Assembly: GCA_001787755.1 (NCBI GenBank)
Contig: MFYJ01000001.1
Coordinates: 23,105-87,104, forward strand
Origin: Candidatus Peribacteria bacterium RIFOXYB1_FULL_54_35
GTDB taxonomy: Bacteria; Patescibacteriota; Gracilibacteria; Peribacterales; Peribacteraceae
DNA length: 64,000 nt
Reading direction: 5' to 3'
Shown: positions 27,779 to 34,503 of the stretch, piece after piece
Layout of the letters: each line of letters opens with the position of its first letter
How positions within the stretch are numbered: the stretch's first letter is position 1
Notes under the pieces: generated by a model
Told to the model about the DNA's origin: nothing
The model's database searches: none
The model's input: only the letters and a program-made list of their open reading frames with translations
Translations under genes and position numbers: made by a program

Positions 27779-29461
27779 CTACGCAACTACCCGTGTCTGG
27801 ACGAACGTGTCGGTGGTGACAAGGTGCCCGCGTTCCTTCATGTTCTCCTTCTTATAGAAGAGTTCCGTGAGGAGCCAGAACCCTCCCACGACATAGAAGA
27901 GTGACGGGATCATGAGCAGCGGCACGAGATGCAGAAGCGATCCTGGCGCAAGGCCGAAGAGATCGCCCAACGTAGACGGATGGGCAGGGAGGATGTCCGG
28001 GAAGGTGACGAGAAAATTGAAAAGACCATGGAGGATGATTGCGAACGTCAGCCCCAGCAAGAGCATCTCCCTGCGGAACACGAGTTTCTCCGGATACCCA
28101 AGCAGGCTATGGAAGCTCTCTGCAACCCAGAGAATCTTCCCCTTCCTGTGTGCATCCTGTATGTAGGGACCGGCAAAGAGAGCCAGACCGAAGAAGTACC
28201 CCAGTACGCCGGTAGAGACAATGTGCACCATGTTGGTGAGGATGGCTCTCCCCATGACATTACCAAGGAATCCCCCCCAGTTGGGTTCGTGTGTGATGAG
28301 AAAGTCCTGCACGAACCCTGTGAAATACGTGGGATTCACAATGTTCTCTGCAAAAGCAAATCCTATGGCAACAATAATAGAGAGCTGCATAACATCATCG
28401 ATGCTTGAGAAGAATTTCTTGCCGCTCTGCTTCATCACCCAAAACTTACTCACTTCTTCCACCACTCCCACAAACAGGAACGAGAGAAGTGTGATGAGAA
28501 GCGTCGACCTCACGCTCGTCATACCAACAAGATTGCCGGAAACGAATGCGCTGGATGTGCGGTTAAAGTTCTCCGGCACGATGCGGAAAAAGAAAAACTG
28601 CATCTCTGCTCCGGAACGCACCAGCTTGTCATAGAACAGAATCGGCACCGTAGAGAGCATGCCGGCAAAGAACATGAGGAGAACAAGACTCGCCTGCTGG
28701 TAGTGGTACCTGAGGAAGAAACCACACCAGATGACAGCAGGGATGAGTGCAACCATCCCTGCCAGGATCCGTGCCATGCGTATGTCCGGAGAATCATTCG
28801 CAACGAGGAAGATGCCAATCCAGAAGAGGAATGTCCCCAGAACCGTTGCCTTCACCCTGGCATTCCATGGCCCAAAGAGGCAACTCCAAGCAAGTGCGAT
28901 GCAAAGCACAGACAATGCCATGAAGTACGGGTCGTGCACAGCATCGCCCTGGAAGAGCGACTGCTGAAAACCGATGAGCACAATGCCAATCGCCGTCCCG
29001 ATCATGCCGGCAAACACGTACTCACGCGAGCGACGCCAGCGCTGTTCTGCAGCGAGTACGGCTCCTCCAAGCATCGCGAAAAGCACACCGAGCGCGAGTG
29101 CACCCGGGTGCCCCTCCCACAGAGGAAATACATGCCGCAAACCTTTGAGAGCGAGAAGAAAAAGAACAAACGTCCCGATGAGCGTCCCTCCGATAACCTT
29201 GGGCGACGGAATGTACGGCTGCCGCTCCTCTATGGATCCTATGGATTCCTCATGGATGAACGATACGTTCACAATGCCAATCCAGAGGCGGCTGAAGATG
29301 AGGCTCACCACCAGAAACCCAAGGAAGGAGACCCCTGTCGAAATGGCATTCCCCTTCTCAAGTACCTGGCTGGCTTCCTGTGCAAATGCGCAGACAGGCA
29401 AGAATGCCGTCAGAATGCCTGCGAGCAGTCCGGCCAAATGCTTTTGCGCGGATACAGCCAT
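27779..29461 (-). CDS. PrsW-family intramembrane protease-like protein
   Basis: 560 aa with about eleven hydrophobic helices. The second half holds PrsW-like motifs: FVGVVEEVSKFWVMK (EExxK), GFAFAENI (second acidic site), NMVHIVSTGVLGYFFG (His) and ILHGLFNFLVTF (His-Asn). These are the metal-type or glutamic active-site positions of the PrsW/CPBP superfamily, which cleave membrane substrates such as anti-sigma factors. The N-terminal 250 residues are extra TM helices of unknown use. TATAAT at 29482-29487 (minus) with TTCAAA 17 bp upstream is a likely promoter. The S41 protease gene follows directly. Confidence 0.8.
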   Translation of the reverse strand: MAVSAQKHLAGLLAGILTAFLPVCAFAQEASQVLEKGNAISTGVSFLGFLVVSLIFSRLWIGIVNVSFIHEESIGSIEERQPYIPSPKVIGGTLIGTFVLFLLALKGLRHVFPLWEGHPGALALGVLFAMLGGAVLAAEQRWRRSREYVFAGMIGTAIGIVLIGFQQSLFQGDAVHDPYFMALSVLCIALAWSCLFGPWNARVKATVLGTFLFWIGIFLVANDSPDIRMARILAGMVALIPAVIWCGFFLRYHYQQASLVLLMFFAGMLSTVPILFYDKLVRSGAEMQFFFFRIVPENFNRTSSAFVSGNLVGMTSVRSTLLITLLSFLFVGVVEEVSKFWVMKQSGKKFFSSIDDVMQLSIIVAIGFAFAENIVNPTYFTGFVQDFLITHEPNWGGFLGNVMGRAILTNMVHIVSTGVLGYFFGLALFAGPYIQDAHRKGKILWVAESFHSLLGYPEKLVFRREMLLLGLTFAIILHGLFNFLVTFPDILPAHPSTLGDLFGLAPGSLLHLVPLLMIPSLFYVVGGFWLLTELFYKKENMKERGHLVTTDTFVQTRVVA

Positions 29462-29568
29462 GGGAGTATGTCTGTTGTATTATTATAACATATTTTGACT
29501 TATATTTGAATATCTGCTTTTGTAGCATATAGCGCTCAGAAGCATTGGCTGCTACCGTAGGCCCACGT

Positions 29569-30978
29569 ATGCCAGCGGACTCCCTCGACCAGGTCGTTTC
29601 CCTCTGTAAACGCAGAGGCTTCATCTTCCCGGGATCAGAAATCTACGGGGGACTCGCCAGTACATGGGACTACGGCCCCCTCGGCACAGAGCTCAAGAAC
29701 CGCGTGAAGCGTGAATGGTGGAATGCATTCGTACGAGGCCGAGCAGATATCGTAGGACTCGACAGCGCCATTCTCATGAACCCGAAGGTCTGGGAAGCGA
29801 GCGGGCACGTCACTTCATTCAACGACCCCCTCGTGGACTGCAAGGGCTGTAAGGAACGCTTCCGGGGAGACAAGCTTCTGGAAGAGAAACTCGGAGTGGA
29901 AGCTGCAGCCATCTTAAAACTGGATCAGGTGAAATCCATGCTCGACGCCGAGGAGGTACACTGCCCCAACTGTGGCAAGCGGGACTGGACCGAAGCCAAG
30001 CAGTTCAACCTCATGTTCGAAACCCGGCAGGGTGCGGTGAAGGACGACACAAACAGACTCTTCCTGCGCCCGGAGACCGCCCAGGGCATCTTCGTGAATT
30101 TCCGCAATGTCGTGCAGACACAGCGCCTCCGTCTGCCCTTCGGCATCGGCCAGATCGGCAAAGCGTTCCGCAACGAAATCACCCCCGGCAACTTCACCTT
30201 CCGCACGCGTGAATTCGAACAGATGGAAATCGAGTATTTCGTGGAACCGAAGGATGCGGAGAGCGCGTTTGAGGAATGGCGCAAAGTCGTGTGGGAATGG
30301 TACCTGGATCTCGGGATAGCAGAGAAACGCCTCCGTGTGCGCGAGCATGGTGAGAAGGAGCTCTCGCACTACAGCTCCAAAACGGTGGATATTGAATACC
30401 AGTTCCCCTGGGGATGGGGCGAACTCTTCGGACTCGCCAACCGCGGGGACTTCGATCTCACCCAGCACGAGAAATTCTCGGGTGAAGATCTGAAGTACAC
30501 CGACCCGGATGACCCGGGAAAGAAACTCATTCCACACGTAATAGAGCCAAGCTTCGGCTGTGACCGGACAGTGCTCACCTTCCTGCTCAACGCCTACACC
30601 GAGGAGGAGCTCCCCAACGGAGAAGTGCGCACAGTGATGAAATTTGACAAACGTCTTGCGCCGGTCGATGTAGCCGTTCTCCCTCTCAGCAAGAAAGATA
30701 CTCTGATAGAGAAAGCAAAAGAACTGCACAAGTCACTCCTCAGTGAAACGACCCTCGCCGTAGATTTTGATATCACCGGCTCCATCGGCAAGCGGTACCG
30801 CAGGCAGGATGAAATAGGAACACCACTCTGCATCACCATCGACTTTGGCACCATTGGCGAAGACGCGAAGCAGGGGGAACAAGATACCGTCACCATCCGG
30901 TACCGAGACTCGCTGGAGCAGGACCGTGTGCCGCTCGGGAAAGTGCGCGAGAAGATCGCTGAGTATTGGAGATCTTGA
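29569..30978 (+). CDS. glyS: Glycyl-tRNA synthetase (alpha2 type)
   Basis: 469 aa. Class II synthetase of the homodimeric type. N-terminus VVSLCKRRGFIFPGSEIYGG and WDYGPLG; a Cys-containing zinc-like insert (CKGC, CPNCG); motif 2 FRNEITPGNFTFRTREFEQME; motif 3 EPSFGCDRTVLTFLL; anticodon-binding C-terminus VAVLPLSKKD. The frame opens at TTG 29545; ATG 29569 (MPADSLDQ) aligns better with the family and has TACCGT 10 nt upstream. Divergent from the PrsW-like gene. Confidence 0.96.
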   Translation: MPADSLDQVVSLCKRRGFIFPGSEIYGGLASTWDYGPLGTELKNRVKREWWNAFVRGRADIVGLDSAILMNPKVWEASGHVTSFNDPLVDCKGCKERFRGDKLLEEKLGVEAAAILKLDQVKSMLDAEEVHCPNCGKRDWTEAKQFNLMFETRQGAVKDDTNRLFLRPETAQGIFVNFRNVVQTQRLRLPFGIGQIGKAFRNEITPGNFTFRTREFEQMEIEYFVEPKDAESAFEEWRKVVWEWYLDLGIAEKRLRVREHGEKELSHYSSKTVDIEYQFPWGWGELFGLANRGDFDLTQHEKFSGEDLKYTDPDDPGKKLIPHVIEPSFGCDRTVLTFLLNAYTEEELPNGEVRTVMKFDKRLAPVDVAVLPLSKKDTLIEKAKELHKSLLSETTLAVDFDITGSIGKRYRRQDEIGTPLCITIDFGTIGEDAKQGEQDTVTIRYRDSLEQDRVPLGKVREKIAEYWRS

Positions 30979-30985
30979 GAGGATG

Positions 30986-31073
30986 GGAGTAAAAGAATAA
31001 GAGGGATGAGGTTCCTGAATTCTTTTGGATTAAGATGCTTTCCTCATTCCTCTTACTCTCTTATTCTTTCCCT
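30986..31073. repeat. Inverted repeat after glyS
   Basis: Left arm AAAGAATAAGAG...GGATGAGG (30992-31011) pairs with CCTCATTCC...CTCTTATTCTTT (31042-31069); the right arm carries one extra 8-nt word. It separates glyS from a convergent hypothetical gene and can terminate both. Confidence 0.65.
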
Positions 31074-31103
31074 GAAACAGTCCTTGCGCCAAGCGGCCAC
31101 CCT

Positions 31104-31520
31104 CTACACAGCAACATCAAATTCTGTGCTGGCGGTGTCTGTGTTGTTCTTCCCTTCCTTCCGGAGCATGGAATGAAAATGGTTGAGCGACACATCACCA
31201 AACATGCTCTCGATCATCTGCCGAACGTCATCAATATCCCCATAGACCTGCCGCATCTGCATGACGTGGTGGCGCAGCGCAGGACCGAGGAGCAACACCT
31301 CATTCTCCCCTATGGGTGGAGTGGCGGGTACACGGTCGAGATCGCTGATGGAACGACCCATCTCAAATGCTCTCCGCAGCGCGGCCCGGGCCTCCCTCTG
31401 CTCGGCCCCCGGCAAACTGTCCACGTACCCGAAGAGATGCTCCAAATCCCCTTCCAAACCGGTAATTTTCCCCCTGATCTGCTGCATGCGCACGTCCTCT
31501 GATGAAGAGAAACTCACCAT
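31104..31520 (-). CDS. Hypothetical helical protein
   Basis: 138 aa from ATG 31520, largely coiled-coil or helical: MQQIRGKITGLEGDLEHLFGYVDSLP, EQREARAALRRAFEMGRSISDL, MQMRQVYGDIDDVRQMIESMF. No signal peptide. Family not recognised. The frame extends to 31580, but the extra residues are Cys/Leu-rich and lack support, and a TACTATA -10-like stretch (31543-31550, minus) lies about 24 nt before 31520. Converges on glyS. Confidence 0.5.
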   Translation of the reverse strand: MVSFSSSEDVRMQQIRGKITGLEGDLEHLFGYVDSLPGAEQREARAALRRAFEMGRSISDLDRVPATPPIGENEVLLLGPALRHHVMQMRQVYGDIDDVRQMIESMFGDVSLNHFHSMLRKEGKNNTDTASTEFDVAV

Positions 31521-31667
31521 GAATGGAGAGGGAAGGAGCGCGTATAGTACGCACCCGCAATGAGATGTCACTAGGCACACGGCACTTCTGTTGCGTGGTT
31601 AATTTATGTACAAAAAGTTTGCACAGCTTTTCCCAAATTTCCGTCTGAATCAAAGAACGGATTTTCC

Positions 31668-31696
31668 TTGCAGAAGCAGAAAGGGTTCAGTATAAC
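31668..31696 (+). promoter_or_regulatory. Promoter of rpsB-tsf
   Basis: TTGCAG (31668-31673), 17-bp spacer, TATAAC (31691-31696). The predicted start near 31703 leaves a leader of about 143 nt before rpsB, exceptionally long for this window. Confidence 0.7.
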
Positions 31697-31702
31697 TGCT
31701 CC

Positions 31703-31845
31703 ACCACTTCCGGCCGATCGCTGCGGTCCTGATCCCGAACACACGGGAAATCCTCCGCATCAAGGCGAATAGACGCCGGAAGGCAGCTAAGGATCGATAT
31801 TCCATCGACAGTGCGCTGAGCCTCTACTCTCTTCCCTCCTGCCCC
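31703..31845 (+). promoter_or_regulatory. Structured 5' leader of rpsB
   Basis: The leader contains three short hairpins: TCCCG-aacaca-CGGGA, GGCG-aatag-ACGCC and TCGAT-attcc-ATCGA, followed by a pyrimidine-rich stretch before the ATG. Leaders of rpsB that respond to S2 are known in bacteria, so autoregulation is a plausible inference, but I cannot match a defined RNA family. Confidence 0.4.
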
Positions 31846-32523
31846 ATGGCAATTCCAACCGAAAAGGAACTTATCGATGCCGCGTGCCATCTCGGACATC
31901 CCACGAGCAAATGGAACCCCCGTATGGCACCGTACCTCTACGGGAGCCGTAAAGATATCCACATCTTCGATCTCGAACAGACGCGCAAGCACCTTGAAAA
32001 GGTATGTAACGCGCTCAAGAAGCTTCAGGCAGAAGGGAAAACCATCCTCTTCGTCTCCACCAAACAGCAGAGCATCCCTATGATTGAAGATATGGGTGAG
32101 ACTCTGCACCAGCCAACAGTGACGAAAAAATGGATCCCGGGCCTCCTCACAAACTGGAGCACCATCAAAAACCGCCTGAAGTACTACCTCGATCTCCAGG
32201 AGTCGTTCCGCACCGGTGAGGTGGAGAAGTACACAAAGAAAGAGCAGGTTTCCCTCAGGAAGAAACTCGCCAAGCTCGATGCGGCACTCTCCGGCGTCTC
32301 GACCATGAAACACACACCGGATGCCGTCTTCGTCATAGATGCAGTGCGTGACTCCGTGGCAATCGCCGAAGCACGGAAGCTGAGCATCCCCGTCTATGGA
32401 ATTTGCGACAGTAATGCGAATCCTGCGGATTTCACCGAATTCATTCCAGCGAACGATGATGCTGTGAAATCTCTTCTCCTCATTCTCGGCACACTGAAGG
32501 AGACATTGACCTCAACAAAATAA
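31846..32523 (+). CDS. rpsB: Ribosomal protein uS2
   Basis: 225 aa. Recognised by HLGHPTSKWNPRMAPYLYGSRKDIHIFDLEQT, FVSTKQQ, WIPGLLTNW, and DAVFVIDAVRDSVAIAEARKLSIPV followed by DSNANP. A helical coiled insertion (about 105-150) is normal for S2. It is the first gene of an rpsB-tsf operon. A pyrimidine-rich sequence, not a Shine-Dalgarno site, precedes the ATG. Confidence 0.97.
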   Translation: MAIPTEKELIDAACHLGHPTSKWNPRMAPYLYGSRKDIHIFDLEQTRKHLEKVCNALKKLQAEGKTILFVSTKQQSIPMIEDMGETLHQPTVTKKWIPGLLTNWSTIKNRLKYYLDLQESFRTGEVEKYTKKEQVSLRKKLAKLDAALSGVSTMKHTPDAVFVIDAVRDSVAIAEARKLSIPVYGICDSNANPADFTEFIPANDDAVKSLLLILGTLKETLTSTK

Positions 32524-32543
32524 TTTCTTTCCCTCTTCTCACC

Positions 32544-33320
32544 ATGTCTCACATTTCGACTTCTGCGATTTCCTCCCTCCGCAGCCGTACTGGCGTCTCC
32601 ATTCTCGAATGCAAGAAAGCACTGGAAGATGCGGCGGGCGATGAGGAGAAAGCCATAGAACTGCTCCGCAAGCGCGGGATAGCGCTGGCCGCCAAGAAGG
32701 CGGCGCGGGATCAGTCCGAAGGACTGATCTTCGGGAAAGAAAAAAGTGGCACCGCCGCACTTGTGTATGTGAAATGCGAGACGGACTTCGTGGCACGGGA
32801 TGACAATTTCCTTGCGCTTGGAGAAGCATTGGTCAGCACACTCCTGGCTGATGGCGAGGCAGCTGCGAAGAAGCTTGCGGAAACGAAAGTCCCGGAGGCA
32901 GTCCAGAAGCTCGGCGAGAACATTTCACTCGGTGCACTCCACCGCATAGAAAGCTCCGTCCTCGGACGCTACGTGCACACGAATGGAAAGATTGGCGTGA
33001 TCGTAGCACTCGAAGGAGGTACCGCGGAAATTGCCAAGGACGTGGCCATGCATGCAGCAGCAATGAACCCGCGCTATGTCACACCGCAAGATGTTCCGGC
33101 AGGAGACATCGTGAAAGAGAAGGAGATCTGGAAAGAGCAGCTCTCTAAAGAAGGAAAACCAGAGGCGATACTGGAGAAAATAATGATCGGAAAAGAGAAG
33201 AAATTCCGTGAAGAGAACGCACTCACCACACAGGCATTCGTCAAAGACCCGGGAAAGACAGTCACCCAATATCTCAACGGTGCAACAATTTCCCGCTATG
33301 TCCGCATTGCCGTAGAGTAG
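32544..33320 (+). CDS. tsf: Translation elongation factor Ts
   Basis: 258 aa nucleotide-exchange factor for EF-Tu. N-terminal UBA-like domain ISSLRSRTGVSILECKKALEDAAGDEEKAIELLRKRG, then the core with CETDFVARDDNF and HTNGKIGVIVALEGG, and the dimerisation region with VKDPGKTVTQYL. It follows rpsB by 20 nt (TTTCTTTCCCTCTTCTCACC), which contains no Shine-Dalgarno sequence even though the gene is internal to an operon. Confidence 0.97.
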   Translation: MSHISTSAISSLRSRTGVSILECKKALEDAAGDEEKAIELLRKRGIALAAKKAARDQSEGLIFGKEKSGTAALVYVKCETDFVARDDNFLALGEALVSTLLADGEAAAKKLAETKVPEAVQKLGENISLGALHRIESSVLGRYVHTNGKIGVIVALEGGTAEIAKDVAMHAAAMNPRYVTPQDVPAGDIVKEKEIWKEQLSKEGKPEAILEKIMIGKEKKFREENALTTQAFVKDPGKTVTQYLNGATISRYVRIAVE

Positions 33321-33332
33321 GACTTTCGATCT

Positions 33333-33356
33333 AGATGGAGAGCTGCATCCATCTTT
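33333..33356 (+). terminator. Hairpin after tsf
   Basis: AGATGGA, 8-nt loop, TCCATCT followed by TT (33333-33339 / 33348-33354), 12 nt after the stop codon. Confidence 0.55.
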
Positions 33357-33383
33357 GCAGACCTCTCTGCCCTGTGGGAACTC

Positions 33384-33413
33384 TTTACTTTAAAGAATGG
33401 TGCACTCTACCAT
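33384..33413 (+). promoter_or_regulatory. Promoter of first receiver gene
   Basis: TTTACT (33384-33389), 18-bp spacer, TACCAT (33408-33413); GTG start 8 nt downstream at 33422. Both hexamers and the spacer match the promoter of rpsL exactly. Confidence 0.65.
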
Positions 33414-33421
33414 TCCCCCTT

Positions 33422-33787
33422 GTGGCAGCCCACTCAATCCTCATCGCGGAGGACGACCCTCTCCTGCGGGATCTCTACAAGAAGAAATTTTCCCTTGCGG
33501 GCTACCGCATTCGGACTGCTGAGGATGGGGAAAAAACTATCGCCGCCATAGAAGAAGAATCCCCCGATTTGCTCGTGCTCGACATCAATATGCCAGTCAT
33601 CGACGGATTCGGCGTTCTGGAGAAATATCCGTTGGAAGACCGGCCTTTCGAAGTCATATTTCTCACTAATTTCGGCGATGAGAAAAACAGAGAACGAGGG
33701 GAGAAGCTGGGAGTGCGACACTTCCTCGTAAAAAAGGACATGACGATCAAAGCACTCGTCTCCCTGGTAGAAAAGATCCTGCGGTAG
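33422..33787 (+). CDS. Single-domain response regulator (receiver)
   Basis: 121 aa, receiver only, no output domain. ILIAEDDPLLRDLYKKKF (acidic pocket), phospho-acceptor Asp in LLVLDINMPVIDGFG, Thr in IFLTNFGDEKN, Lys in HFLVKKDMT. Such stand-alone receivers relay phosphate or act by protein contact, as CheY or PilG do. The frame opens at 33335, but GTG 33422 directly precedes the domain and lies 8 nt after the -10. Its paralogue follows at 33923. No histidine kinase is in the window. Confidence 0.88.
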   Translation: MAAHSILIAEDDPLLRDLYKKKFSLAGYRIRTAEDGEKTIAAIEEESPDLLVLDINMPVIDGFGVLEKYPLEDRPFEVIFLTNFGDEKNRERGEKLGVRHFLVKKDMTIKALVSLVEKILR

Positions 33788-33882
33788 AGAAAGGAATCCT
33801 ACGGAAGCATATGCAGCTCAACGAAGCCATTTTTTGTTTCTAAAACTATAATTCCGGGCTTTGGCTTGCGCAGGATGCCGTA

Positions 33883-33911
33883 TTTACCCAAACAGATATT
33901 TGTGCTATAAT
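33883..33911 (+). promoter_or_regulatory. Promoter of second receiver gene
   Basis: TTTACC (33883-33888), 17-bp spacer, TATAAT (33906-33911), preceded by TGC (extended -10). The TTG start at 33923 is 11 nt further on. Confidence 0.75.
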
Positions 33912-33922
33912 AATAGCAAGAA

Positions 33923-34309
33923 TTGGAAAAAGGATACATCCTTGTCGCTGAGGACGACCCTGTACTGCGGGAAGTCTACGTGAAGAAGTTCTCCATTGCG
34001 GGATACAAAATCCACACAGCGAATAACGGCGAAGAAACACTCACCGCCATAGAGCAGGAAACGCCAGATCTCCTCCTCTTGGACATCAACATGCCTGTCA
34101 TGGATGGATTTTCCGTACTGGAGAAATTCCCCAAGGAAGAGCGAACGTTCCCCATCATTCTGCTCACAAACTTCGGCGACGACAAGAACAGAGCCCGCGG
34201 AGAGGAGCTGGGGGCAGACGATTACTTCATCAAGAGCCAAATGACCATGCGCAAGCTCCTCGAAATGGTGGATGATCTCATGAAAGCGAGACGGTACTGG
34301 AATAAGTGA
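33923..34309 (+). CDS. Single-domain response regulator (receiver), paralogue
   Basis: 128 aa from TTG 33923. Receiver only: YILVAEDDPVLREVYVKKFSIAGY, Asp in LLLLDINMPVMDGFS, Thr in IILLTNFGDDKN, Lys in DYFIKSQMT. Very similar to the preceding gene along its whole length, so the two arose by tandem duplication, but each has its own promoter. Lies just upstream of the second TraD-like ATPase, separated by an inverted repeat. Confidence 0.88.
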   Translation: MEKGYILVAEDDPVLREVYVKKFSIAGYKIHTANNGEETLTAIEQETPDLLLLDINMPVMDGFSVLEKFPKEERTFPIILLTNFGDDKNRARGEELGADDYFIKSQMTMRKLLEMVDDLMKARRYWNK

Positions 34310-34310
34310 G

Positions 34311-34476
34311 CAGTAGATAGCTTCGGCAGCTTAGTAGCTTCTCTAGCTCGTTAGGTTTATAGCTGCATTAGCTTCATTAGGGATTTGGACTTTGGATTTG
34401 CGATTTTGGGACTCACTAACAGTGCTAATGAAGCTAAAGAAGCTAATAAAGCTGAAAGCTGCCAGCTATCTCTGGC
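34311..34476. repeat. Degenerate inverted repeat, family copy 1 (AGCTAA words)
   Basis: Left arm (about 34311-34380) and right arm (about 34425-34476) are composed of variants of TAGCTTC/GAAGCTA; the loop holds GGGATTTGGACTTTGGATTT. Closely related to the repeat at 42546-42655: GTTAGGTTTATAGCT and TTAGCTTCATTAGGGATTTG are shared, as are TAAAGAAGCTAATAA words on the right. Confidence 0.75.
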
Positions 34477-34503
34477 GCATTTTTCATGATAGAATGGTAA
34501 GAT

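Noticed and set aside
28703..29488. 261-aa open frame antisense to the PrsW-like gene
   Set aside because: Composition is a shadow of hydrophobic codons on the opposite strand; no recognisable motif.
31700..31845. 5S rRNA-like text (CCTGATCCCGAACACA...) before rpsB
   Set aside because: A short resemblance to 5S loop sequence only; the helices I/II/IV/V cannot be drawn, so I treat it as an rpsB leader.
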